Origin: CAZLHO01 sp964559455
Lineage (GTDB): Bacteria; Krumholzibacteriota; Krumholzibacteriia; LZORAL124-64-63
NCBI GenBank assembly: GCA_964559455.1
Contig: CAZLHO010000085.1
Span: forward strand, 1 to 8,882
Reading direction: 5' to 3'
Length of the DNA: 8,882 bases
Shown: positions 1 through 5,660 of the stretch, piece by piece
Position numbering within the stretch: the stretch's first letter is position 1
Layout: every line of letters starts with the position of its first letter
Made by a program: the position numbers and the translations under genes
The notes under the pieces: generated by a model
The model's database searches: none
Told to the model about the DNA's origin: nothing
The model's input: only the letters and a program-made list of their open reading frames with translations

Positions 1-797
1 CCGATGCGCAGGCCGCAGGCGTTCCAGACCTTCGAGGCGGTCTCGATGCTGATCCGGCGGCCCTCGATGCCCGGCACCTGCGCGTCGGTCACGCCCCAGA
101 TGCTGGTCGGCCGGTCGCCGGTGTAGACGAGCTCGCGGTAGGCCTCGTCGCTGACCATCCAGACGTCGTGCTTCACGCACAGCCGCGCCAGGTCCTCCAG
201 GGCGGCCTGGTCGTAGAAGTGGCCCGTAGGATTGTCGTAGGGGATCACGACCATCGCGCCCGGCTTGTGGGTGGCGATCACGCGCTCGATCTCGGCGGCG
301 TCGGGCAGGGCGAACTTGCCGTCCGCGCCCAGGCGGCGCTGGATCGAGACCGTGGCCCGGCCCAGGCGATCGGCCATGGACTTGTAGTTGGTGTAGGCGG
401 CGTCGATCAACAGCAGCGGCCGCTCGCGGCTGCCGGCCGGCCCGCAGAGGCCGATGATCATGATCTCCATCGCCTGGCTGCCGCCCTCGGCGACCAGCGA
501 GTGCAGGCCGTCGACGGGGAAGCCGCTGGCCGCGATCACGTTCATGAAGGCCGCGTTGCATTCGGCGGTGCCGCGGGTGGCGGAGTACTTGACGACGCCG
601 TCGCGGAAGGGACTCTGCGCGCCGCCGAGGTCGTGCAGGCGGCGGATCATGGCCGGGTGCATGGGCAGCGAGACGTTGCCGATGGCCACGTTCACCGCCG
701 CGACGCCGTCGGTGCGCTCGGCGTGCCGGATCTGCGCCATGCGGATGTCCGAGGGCCGGCGGTTCGCGAAATGGGCGGAAAGCGTGGGTGCGGCCAT
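1..797 (-). CDS. PLP-dependent aminotransferase class I/II, partial (C-terminus beyond window)
   Basis: This is the N-terminal 265 residues of a fold-type I (aspartate aminotransferase superfamily) enzyme, which moves an amino group between an amino acid and a 2-oxo acid using pyridoxal phosphate in the cytoplasm. Visible family marks are the phosphate-site loop GGSQAM (105-110), the aromatic Y135 that would stack on the cofactor ring, DNPTG (188-192) with the cofactor-contacting Asn189, SDEAYREL (216-223) with Asp217 and Tyr220, and the Schiff-base lysine K256 in TASKVWNACGLRI. The start is ATG at 797, preceded by GGAGG (808-804) with a 6-base spacer. The reading frame is open to the left edge and lacks the small C-terminal domain. 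It lies 110 bases after the ACT-domain gene on the same strand, so it may share its transcript. Substrate is not readable: aspartate, aromatic or diaminopimelate-type aminotransferases all remain possible. Family confident, specificity unknown. Confidence 0.93.
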   Translation of the reverse strand, partial: MAAPTLSAHFANRRPSDIRMAQIRHAERTDGVAAVNVAIGNVSLPMHPAMIRRLHDLGGAQSPFRDGVVKYSATRGTAECNAAFMNVIAASGFPVDGLHSLVAEGGSQAMEIMIIGLCGPAGSRERPLLLIDAAYTNYKSMADRLGRATVSIQRRLGADGKFALPDAAEIERVIATHKPGAMVVIPYDNPTGHFYDQAALEDLARLCVKHDVWMVSDEAYRELVYTGDRPTSIWGVTDAQVPGIEGRRISIETASKVWNACGLRI

Positions 798-907
798 GGA
801 TCCCCTCCTCTGGGTGGCGTTCGTTCCCCCTCCGGGTCAAAGCTGCGACACGGCGGCCGTCGGGGCAAGTCGGGAAAGGGCGGTTCGGCGCCGCCCGCGG
901 GACGGGC
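798..907 (-). other. Intergenic gap, ACT gene to aminotransferase
   Basis: This 110-base gap holds the aminotransferase ribosome-binding site (GGAGG, 808-804) and a small GC-rich stem next to the ACT stop codon (entered separately). A second purine-rich, SD-like stretch (GGAGGGGG) lies about 30 bases further upstream but is not followed by a convincing reading frame. I see no clear -35/-10 pair, so read-through from the upstream operon is the simplest reading. Confidence 0.5.
875..896 (-). terminator. Weak stem-loop after the ACT gene (possible attenuator)
   Basis: Read on the minus strand, GGGCGG (896-891) pairs perfectly with CCGCCC (883-878) around a 7-base loop and is followed by only three T residues (877-875). 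The 6-bp GC stem is real in the sequence, but the short T run makes it a poor intrinsic terminator. It may cause partial termination between the ACT gene and the aminotransferase, or simply stabilise the mRNA end. Confidence 0.3.
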
Positions 908-1387
908 TCACTCGGGCCAGACGAAGCGCGCGCGCAGGCCCTCGCGGGCCGCGGCCACGTCCTCGTTGGGCACCAGGCAGGTGATGCTGTTGACGGCCGA
1001 ATTCAGGCCGAAGCAGCGCACGCCCGACTCGACGAAGCCGGCGAAGAGGGAGCCGGCCAGGGCATGCCGCTCGTTGAAGTGCGGGCCGTAGAGGGTGAGC
1101 AGCGCCATGTCGCCGGTCAGGTCCGCGTGGCGGGGATCGTAGCGCTCGCGCACCTCGGCCACGATCTCGGCCATGCGCTCGGCGTCGAAGCCCTCGACGC
1201 AGAGCGACAGCGCCCGCTCGCCCTCGCGGGTCCTGGTCTGGCTCAGGTAGGCCAGCGCCACGCCCGCGTCGCCGATCATCTCGAGGATGGCCCGCGAGGT
1301 GTCGGGTCCGCCGGTCAGGCCCCAGATCTCGACCAGGCAGAGGTCCGGCCGCTCGATCAGGCCGCCGCAGAGGATCTTCTCAGACAT
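908..1387 (-). CDS. Free-standing tandem ACT-domain protein (aspartokinase regulatory-domain-like)
   Basis: A 159-residue soluble protein made of two ACT repeats and nothing else: ACT1 about residues 17-80 and ACT2 about 94-158. ACT2 reads like the C-terminal regulatory half of aspartate kinase, with MALLTLYGPHFNERHA, then GVRCFGLNSAVNSITCLVP and a closing helix ending ARFVWPE. There is no kinase domain and no room for one. ACT pairs in known enzymes bind amino acids at the domain interface and transmit this to a catalytic partner, so this is probably an amino-acid-sensing regulatory protein; the ligand and partner are not visible. The ATG at 1387 lies inside the end of the kinase gene (8-base overlap, no good ribosome site of its own), which implies translational coupling with that kinase. 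An aminotransferase follows downstream. Alternative: a regulatory subunit for an aspartokinase encoded elsewhere. Confidence 0.85.
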   Translation of the reverse strand: MSEKILCGGLIERPDLCLVEIWGLTGGPDTSRAILEMIGDAGVALAYLSQTRTREGERALSLCVEGFDAERMAEIVAEVRERYDPRHADLTGDMALLTLYGPHFNERHALAGSLFAGFVESGVRCFGLNSAVNSITCLVPNEDVAAAREGLRARFVWPE

Positions 1388-2786
1388 TGTGCAGCCCCGA
1401 GACGGTGAAGATCGAACCCTGGCCGGGCACGCTGGCCACCGTCAGCCTGCCGCCCAGCTCCCCCACCAGCCGCTTGACGATGGGCAGGCCGAGGCCGGTG
1501 CCCTCGGTGCTCATCCGCTTGGCCTCGGGGGTGCGGTAGAACTCCTCGAAGATCTTCTGCTGGTCCTTGGGCGCGATGCCGATGCCCCGGTCGCGCACCG
1601 AGAACGAGACGCGGGTGAAGCCGGCGCCAAAGAGCCGCACCGTGATCCGCCCGCCCTCCGGACTGTAGCGCAAGGCGTTGCTGTAGAGGTTGACGAAGAT
1701 CTTCTCGATCGCCTGCTCGTTCGTGTTCAGGATCACCGGCACCGGCGGGAAGCGGGTGACCACCTCAATCTTCCGCTCGGCCGCCCGCTCCGCGAAGTCG
1801 TCCATCCACTCCTTGAACTTCACGTTCAGGTTCACCCGGCTGGTCTCCTGGCGGTCCTGCATGGCGCCGCGGGTCAGGTCGGCCAGGTCCTTGACGATGT
1901 CGATGGTCTGGGCCGTGCGCCGGCGCGCCCGCTCCAGGAGGTCCTTCGCCATCGGCGACAACTCGTCGCCGGACAGCACGAGCACGGCGTCGATGGCGCT
2001 CTGGCTGGTGATGGCCGGGTTCTTGACCTCGTGGGTGACGAAGCGGAAGAAGTCCATCTTCGCCTTGTCCTGCGCGATGAGCTGCTTCTGCCGCGCCACC
2101 AGCTCGTTCTTGATCGCGCGGTTGTGCTTCATGATCGACGAGCCGATGTAGGCGCTGAAGAGCAGCACGAGCCAGTACACGCCCAGGGTCATCAGCATGT
2201 AGGTGCTCTGGTGGTGCATGCCCGAGGCCGCGAAGAGGTGGTGGTGCGGCAGCAGGCCGAAGTACTCGCCGACCACCTCGCAGGTGAAGAGCACGATCGC
2301 CAGGGCGGCGATGTGGAAGATCTCGCGCCCCTTGAAGAGCAGGCTGGCGATGATGACGTGCACGAAGTAGATGACGTGGAAGGGGTTCTCGAGGCCGCCG
2401 GTCAGGTTGAGCAGGACGGTCAGCAGGAAGAGATCGACGACCATCTGGGTCTTGACGTAGCGGGTCTCGGTCAGCAGCACGCGGGGCGGCGTGCGCAGGT
2501 TGCGCAGCAGGTAGGCGGTGTTGACCAGGGCGAGCAGGATGATCACGGCCAGGATCGGCCGCAGGTCGAGCTGGGTCCAGGTCACCGGCCACGACAGGAC
2601 GGTCACCCCGCCGGCGCCCAGCACCACGCTCCAGCGCAGCTTGATGAACCAGTCGGCGCGGCGGCGCAGCGTGCGGGCCGAGACGAAGAGCGTGGCGTCG
2701 TCGTCGACGCCGAGGGTCAACTCCTCCTGCGGCTCGACTTTCTCGGCGCGCTTCAGGGCGTCGTCGCGTCGATCCCGGGCGTTCAT
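1380..2786 (-). CDS. RegB/PrrB-like membrane sensor histidine kinase
   Basis: A 468-residue sensor kinase. A cytoplasmic N-terminus of about 47 residues is followed by six predicted membrane helices (roughly 48-69, 76-94, 114-130, 136-151, 156-176, 196-218). Between helices 3 and 4 lies GGLENPF (130-136), the GGxxNPF motif linked to quinone sensing in RegB. A histidine-rich loop (PHHHLFAASGMHH, 180-192) sits between helices 5 and 6. The kinase core is complete: H-box THEVKNP with phospho-acceptor H252, N-box NLYSNALRYSP (366-376), G1 DRGIG (399-403), G2 GTGLGL (429-434) and GQGSIF (455-460). The redox cysteine of RegB is absent; the only cysteine is C169 in helix 5. The start at 2786 overlaps the response-regulator stop in an ATGA junction, with no separate ribosome site, so translation is coupled. 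An in-frame upstream extension to 3335 would run through the regulator gene and is not credible. A membrane redox or quinone-pool sensor is inferred. Confidence 0.92.
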   Translation of the reverse strand: MNARDRRDDALKRAEKVEPQEELTLGVDDDATLFVSARTLRRRADWFIKLRWSVVLGAGGVTVLSWPVTWTQLDLRPILAVIILLALVNTAYLLRNLRTPPRVLLTETRYVKTQMVVDLFLLTVLLNLTGGLENPFHVIYFVHVIIASLLFKGREIFHIAALAIVLFTCEVVGEYFGLLPHHHLFAASGMHHQSTYMLMTLGVYWLVLLFSAYIGSSIMKHNRAIKNELVARQKQLIAQDKAKMDFFRFVTHEVKNPAITSQSAIDAVLVLSGDELSPMAKDLLERARRRTAQTIDIVKDLADLTRGAMQDRQETSRVNLNVKFKEWMDDFAERAAERKIEVVTRFPPVPVILNTNEQAIEKIFVNLYSNALRYSPEGGRITVRLFGAGFTRVSFSVRDRGIGIAPKDQQKIFEEFYRTPEAKRMSTEGTGLGLPIVKRLVGELGGRLTVASVPGQGSIFTVSGLHNV

Positions 2787-3178
2787 GACTCGGCAGGGGC
2801 GTACTTGCCCACCAGTTCCAGCAACCGGCGCGGGCTGATCGGCTTCTCCAGGTATTCGTCGACGGGCAGGTAGTCGCCGTCCCTTTCGGGGTTGAAGGCG
2901 AGGCCCGTGCGCTCGGTGACCGCGGTCATCATCAGCAGGGGCAGGTCCTTCGTCTCCGGGGCCTTGCGCAGCTCGTAGGCCACGTGGAAGCCCTCGTCGA
3001 TGGCGTCCATCATCACGTCCAGCAGGATCACGTCGGGATGCTCCTCGCGGGCCAGGGCGACGCCGCGCATGCCGTTCTGCGCGTCGATCACCTCGTAGCT
3101 CGCCGACTCCAACGTGACGCGGATGATCTCGACCAGGTCGATATCGTCGTCGATGATCAGGACCTTGGGCTTGCGCAT
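2783..3178 (-). CDS. Receiver-only response regulator
   Basis: A 131-residue single-domain CheY-like receiver. It shows the acidic cluster IIDDDID (8-14), the phospho-accepting D54 in ILLDVMM, the switch threonine T85 in LLMMTAV and the conserved lysine K112 in LEKPIS. No DNA-binding or enzymatic output domain follows, so the output must go through protein contacts, unlike RegA/PrrA, which carries a helix-turn-helix. The segment between T85 and K112 is about five residues longer than in CheY and holds an acidic stretch (NPERDGDYLPVDEY). The ATG at 3178 is preferred over a TTG two codons earlier because GGAGG (3192-3188) lies 9 bases from the ATG but only 3 from the TTG. It follows the flavoprotein gene by 48 bases and overlaps the kinase start by 4, so the kinase is its obvious phosphodonor. 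Confidence 0.93.
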   Translation of the reverse strand: MRKPKVLIIDDDIDLVEIIRVTLESASYEVIDAQNGMRGVALAREEHPDVILLDVMMDAIDEGFHVAYELRKAPETKDLPLLMMTAVTERTGLAFNPERDGDYLPVDEYLEKPISPRRLLELVGKYAPAES

Positions 3179-3205
3179 CGGCAAGGACCTCCCGAAACGA
3201 CGCCG

Positions 3206-3220
3206 GCGGCCCGGGGCCGC
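3206..3220 (-). other. GC stem-loop between flavoprotein and response regulator
   Basis: GCGGCC and GGCCGC arms (6 bp, 3-base loop) sit 6 bases past the flavoprotein gene's last base and just upstream of the response-regulator ribosome site. No T run follows on the minus strand, so it is not an intrinsic terminator. It may mark an mRNA processing or stability element that sets different levels of the flavoprotein and the signalling genes. Function is inferred only. Confidence 0.3.
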
Positions 3221-3226
3221 GGCGGA

Positions 3227-4072
3227 CTAGAACGAGCCCGGCTTGCCCCGCAGGTCGGAGTAGCTGAAGACCGGACCGTCCTTGCAGACGTAGGTGTCGT
3301 GGATGCGGCAGTGCCCGCAGGTGCCCGAACCGCACAGCAGGTGGTGCCCCAGCGACAGGAAGATGCGCTCGGCCGGCACGCCCTTGGCGTCCAGGCCGAG
3401 CATCACGAAACGGTACATCAAGGGCGGCCCGGCGACGGCCGCGACCACGGCGTCGCCGTCGACTTCCAGATCGCGCAGCAGCGTGGTGATGACGCCGACG
3501 TGCCCGTCCCAGCCCGGGTCGGGCCGGTGGATCGAGACCCGCAGGTCGACGTCGGCGGCCTCGCGCCAGGCGGCCAGATCGTCGGCGAAGAGCAGGCTCC
3601 CGGGGGTGGGCGCGGCGCAGAGCACGGTGAGGCTGCGGCAGGCCTCGGGGTCGCCGCGCAGGGCCTGGATCAGCCCCCGCAGCGAGACCAGGCCCGACTC
3701 GTCGGCTACGATCAGCGCGTCGCCGTCGCGGAAGACCTCCAGGTCGAAACCGTTGCCGAAGGGACCGCGGACGCCGATGTGGTTGCCCGGGCCCTGGCGC
3801 CGCAGGGCCTGCGCCAGCAGGTTGTCGCCGCTGACCACCAGTTCGAAGGAACCGTCGGGAACGGGCGCGGAGCAGATCGTCATCGGCTCCTCGCCGGCCC
3901 CGTGCACCGAGACCTGCAGGAACTGTCCCGGCCGATGGCCCAGGAGCGCGCCCGAGGCCAGCTTCAGCTTCAAGAGCTTGTCCTGAGGGTTCAGGGCCGT
4001 GGCGCCCAGGATCTCGGCGGGCTGGGGCTCGTGGACCGTGGCGCGGGCGGGCGATCGGGACTCTTCGGGCAT
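3227..4072 (-). CDS. FAD/[2Fe-2S] oxidoreductase, hydrogenase-gamma/PyrK-like, with altered NAD(P) site
   Basis: A 281-residue ferredoxin-reductase-fold protein. The FAD domain (about 15-115) carries HRPGQFLQVSV (46-56), EEPMTICSAP (61-70) and the flavin-phosphate motif VRGPFGNGF (101-109). A nucleotide-binding domain follows (about 118-235), then a C-terminal 2Fe-2S site with C247, C252, C255 and C263 (CGSGTCGHC, then YVC). Relatives are electron-transfer subunits of cytoplasmic hydrogenases, anaerobic sulfite reductase and dihydroorotate dehydrogenase, which shuttle electrons between NAD(P)H and a partner. Here the glycine-rich NAD loop is replaced by VADESGLVSLR (122-132), and AGPP (214-217) stands where CGPP is usual, so NAD(P) binding is doubtful. 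No hydrogenase, sulfite reductase or pyrD gene adjoins it; a two-component pair does. ATG 4072 is chosen because GGGAG (4083-4079) lies 6 bases upstream; an in-frame ATG at 4177 has no ribosome site and adds a Pro/Arg-rich tail. Confidence 0.88.
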   Translation of the reverse strand: MPEESRSPARATVHEPQPAEILGATALNPQDKLLKLKLASGALLGHRPGQFLQVSVHGAGEEPMTICSAPVPDGSFELVVSGDNLLAQALRRQGPGNHIGVRGPFGNGFDLEVFRDGDALIVADESGLVSLRGLIQALRGDPEACRSLTVLCAAPTPGSLLFADDLAAWREAADVDLRVSIHRPDPGWDGHVGVITTLLRDLEVDGDAVVAAVAGPPLMYRFVMLGLDAKGVPAERIFLSLGHHLLCGSGTCGHCRIHDTYVCKDGPVFSYSDLRGKPGSF

Positions 4073-4223
4073 ATTCGGCTCCCGGAGGTGGCTCTCGGGT
4101 TGCTCAATCGACGGCCCGGGGCGGCGCGGGCGGCGCTCGCCGGACGGGCCGGAGGAATCGGCTCTGCCCCGGAACATCGCCGGGAAACCGCCCGATTGTC
4201 AAGCAATTAACGGAATTCGCGGT
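4073..4223 (-). other. Intergenic region, ccdA-like gene to flavoprotein gene
   Basis: This 151-base gap separates the thiol-redox cluster from the flavoprotein/two-component operon. On the minus strand it begins with an AT-richer stretch containing a perfect TTGACA (4202-4197) and ends with the GGGAG ribosome site of the flavoprotein gene. An in-frame open extension (4177-4073) reads as low-complexity Pro/Arg-rich sequence and is judged untranslated leader. No convincing intrinsic terminator is visible after the ccdA-like gene. Confidence 0.5.
4173..4202 (-). promoter_or_regulatory. Candidate promoter for the flavoprotein/two-component operon
   Basis: A perfect -35 hexamer TTGACA (4202-4197) is followed after 18 bases by GATGTT (4178-4173), a weak -10 matching the consensus at three of six positions. 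Transcription would start near 4166, giving a leader of roughly 95 bases before the ATG at 4072. The position, at the first larger gap after the thiol-redox cluster, is what one would expect for a new transcription unit. The -10 is poor, so this is tentative. Confidence 0.35.
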
Positions 4224-4919
4224 TCAGCGGCCCAGCAACAGCCAGGCGCCGGCGGCCAGGACCAGCAGCCCGCAGACGCGCCGCAGGACGGTCAGGCCCC
4301 CGCGGCGCTCGTTCCATTCCAGGGCCCGCTGCACGGCGCCGGCGGCCGAGCCCGCGGCCACGATCAGCGCGGCGTGTCCCGCGGCGTAGGCCAGCAGCAG
4401 GAAGAAGGCGTAGACGGGGCGCTCCCCCGCCACGGCGAAGACGACGCCCAGCAGCGGGGCCATGAAGGCGAAGGTGCAGGGACCCAGGGCCAGCCCGAAG
4501 ACCAGGCCCAGCAGGAAGGCGGGGCCGGCGCCGCGTCCCCGCGCGCGCACGGTGCCCGGCGCCGGCAGGGGCAGGGGCAGCAGGCCCAGCAGGTGCAGGC
4601 CCACGACCAGGAAGACCGCGGCCACGATCCAGGTCCCCGCCGCGCCCAAGTCCCCCAGCATGCGCCCGGCGGCGGCGGTCAGCGCCCCGACCGCGGCGAT
4701 GGTCACGACCAGGCCGGCGGCGAAGGAGGCGGCCAGGCCGGCGCCCCGGGCCGGGCCCAGGCGGCGTCCCGCCCCCAGGAAGCCGACGATCAGGGGGATG
4801 CTGGCCAGGTGGCAGGGGCTCAGCACCAGGCTGAGCACGCCCCAGGCCGCCGCCGCGGCCAGCGCCGCCGGCGCCGAGCCGCCGCAGGCGCGATCCAGGA
4901 TCGTGAACAGGCTCTCCAC
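4224..4919 (-). CDS. CcdA/DsbD-type membrane thiol-disulfide transporter
   Basis: A strongly hydrophobic protein of 231 residues with about six membrane helices, in the CcdA/DsbD transmembrane family. Such proteins carry electrons from cytoplasmic thioredoxin through two membrane cysteines to periplasmic thioredoxin-like partners. The two expected cysteines are present in pseudo-symmetric contexts: C36 in LSPCHLASIPLIVGF and C148 in ALGPCTFAFMAPLLG. Two further cysteines (C12, C216) lie outside these motifs. The GTG at 4919 is preferred because GGAGG (4932-4928) lies 8 bases upstream of it but only 2 bases from an ATG two codons earlier (4925); the difference is two residues. It follows the secreted thioredoxin gene by only a dozen bases, which strongly suggests that thioredoxin is its electron acceptor. 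It could also serve cytochrome c maturation, but no other cytochrome maturation genes are here. Confidence 0.88.
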   Translation of the reverse strand: MESLFTILDRACGGSAPAALAAAAAWGVLSLVLSPCHLASIPLIVGFLGAGRRLGPARGAGLAASFAAGLVVTIAAVGALTAAAGRMLGDLGAAGTWIVAAVFLVVGLHLLGLLPLPLPAPGTVRARGRGAGPAFLLGLVFGLALGPCTFAFMAPLLGVVFAVAGERPVYAFFLLLAYAAGHAALIVAAGSAAGAVQRALEWNERRGGLTVLRRVCGLLVLAAGAWLLLGR

Positions 4920-4937
4920 GCGCATCCCCTCCGGAAC

Positions 4938-5372
4938 TCAGCCCTCCAGGGCCACTCCCAGTTCGCGCCACTTGGCCAGGATCTCCTCGCGGGGGATGAA
5001 CCCCTCGTGGCGCCACAGCTCCTCGCCGGCGGCGTCGTAGAAGATCTGGGTGGGCATGACCCGCACCCCGAAGCGCGGGCCGGCGGCGCGGTTCTCGCGG
5101 ATGTCCACGAAGAGCACGTCCAGCCTGCCGGCGTAGTCCTTCGTCAACCCATCCAGCACGGGCATCATCATCTTGCAGGGGATGCACTTCGCCGCCCCCA
5201 GGTCCAGCAGCAGCGGCAGGCCCGTGACGCCGGGCAGCGGCAGGCCCAGGCTGTCGACGGGCACGGCGGCCGGCGCGGCGACGGCCGACGAGTCGGGAAC
5301 GGCGCCGGCCGCGGCGGCCAGCGGAAGCATCAGCAGGGTCAGGGCCAGGCCCCAGGTCGATAGCGTGCGCAC
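4938..5372 (-). CDS. Secreted/periplasmic thioredoxin-family protein (CIPC active site)
   Basis: A 144-residue thioredoxin-fold protein. Residues 1-22 form a signal peptide (VRTL start, hydrophobic LALTLLMLPLAAAA core, likely cleavage after AGA at 22-24), followed by an Ala/Pro/Ser-rich linker. The fold begins near residue 52 and contains the redox site AKCIPCKMMMP (61-71; C63, C66) and the cis-proline P107 in VMPTQIFYD. The strand-helix order after that is normal for a thioredoxin. The start is GTG at 5372, with GGAGG (5384-5380) 7 bases upstream; a longer in-frame extension would run back through the preceding gene. The role is inferred as a periplasmic thiol reductase or carrier fed by the CcdA-like protein encoded immediately downstream. 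The same small thioredoxin type is familiar beside DUF318 permeases and MTH895-type proteins. Confidence 0.9.
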   Translation of the reverse strand: MRTLSTWGLALTLLMLPLAAAAGAVPDSSAVAAPAAVPVDSLGLPLPGVTGLPLLLDLGAAKCIPCKMMMPVLDGLTKDYAGRLDVLFVDIRENRAAGPRFGVRVMPTQIFYDAAGEELWRHEGFIPREEILAKWRELGVALEG

Positions 5373-5401
5373 GGACGTACCTCCGGTTCGGCGTCGGGGG
5401 C

Positions 5402-5635
5402 TCAGCGCCCCAGGATCCCCTTGAGTTCTTCGACCGAGGGCGCCTTGCCCGAGACGCGGACCTCGCCGTCCACGACCAGGGCCGGGGTCATCATCACCCC
5501 GTGGGCCACGATCTCCTCGAGCTTCGTCACCTTCTCGACCGTGGCGTCCAGCGCCAGGGCGTCCACCGCCGCGGTCGCGTTCTCGTAGAGTTGGGCGCAC
5601 TTGGCGCAGCCCGTGCCCAGGATCTTGATCTCCAT
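5402..5635 (-). CDS. Small redox-active disulfide protein (MTH895/thioredoxin-like)
   Basis: A 77-residue cytoplasmic mini-thioredoxin of the 'redox-active disulfide protein 2' family. The N-terminal strand MEIKILGTG leads directly into the redox or metal-binding site C10-A-K-C13. The segment VMMTPALVVDGEV (47-59) supplies the cis-proline region before the last strands. There is no signal peptide and no membrane segment. The ATG at 5635 is well supported by AAGGAG (5646-5641) with a 5-base spacer. It lies 25 bases after the permease gene and 29 before the secreted thioredoxin gene. Family members are often encoded next to DUF318 permeases. I infer that it hands electrons, or a thiol-bound substrate, to the permease on the cytoplasmic side, but no direct function can be read from the sequence. 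Confidence 0.92.
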   Translation of the reverse strand: MEIKILGTGCAKCAQLYENATAAVDALALDATVEKVTKLEEIVAHGVMMTPALVVDGEVRVSGKAPSVEELKGILGR

Positions 5636-5660
5636 GACGTCTCCTTTTTCCGCGCCCGGC

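Noticed and set aside
168..1408. Several plus-strand frames opposite the aminotransferase and ACT genes
   Set aside because: They lack domain signatures and conflict with an aminotransferase that carries all expected PLP motifs plus a good ribosome site.
1287..2873. Long open frame on the plus strand opposite the ACT and kinase genes
   Set aside because: It is a shadow of GC-rich third positions: the translation is Asp/Gly/His/Gln/Val-rich low complexity with no domain, while the minus strand carries clear kinase and ACT motifs.
2787..3335. Upstream in-frame extension of the histidine kinase
   Set aside because: It would be encoded by the response-regulator gene in another frame; the ATGA junction at 2786-2783 is the normal coupled start.
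4073..4177. N-terminal extension of the flavoprotein to an ATG at 4177
   Set aside because: No ribosome site at 4177, the added residues are Pro/Arg-rich, and ATG 4072 has GGGAG at a normal distance. A candidate promoter also ends near this ATG.
2984..5363. Long overlapping plus-strand frames opposite the regulator, flavoprotein, CcdA and thioredoxin genes
   Set aside because: Low-complexity Gln/Gly/Ala/Arg translations without recognisable motifs; the minus-strand frames hold conserved cysteine and cofactor motifs and ribosome sites.
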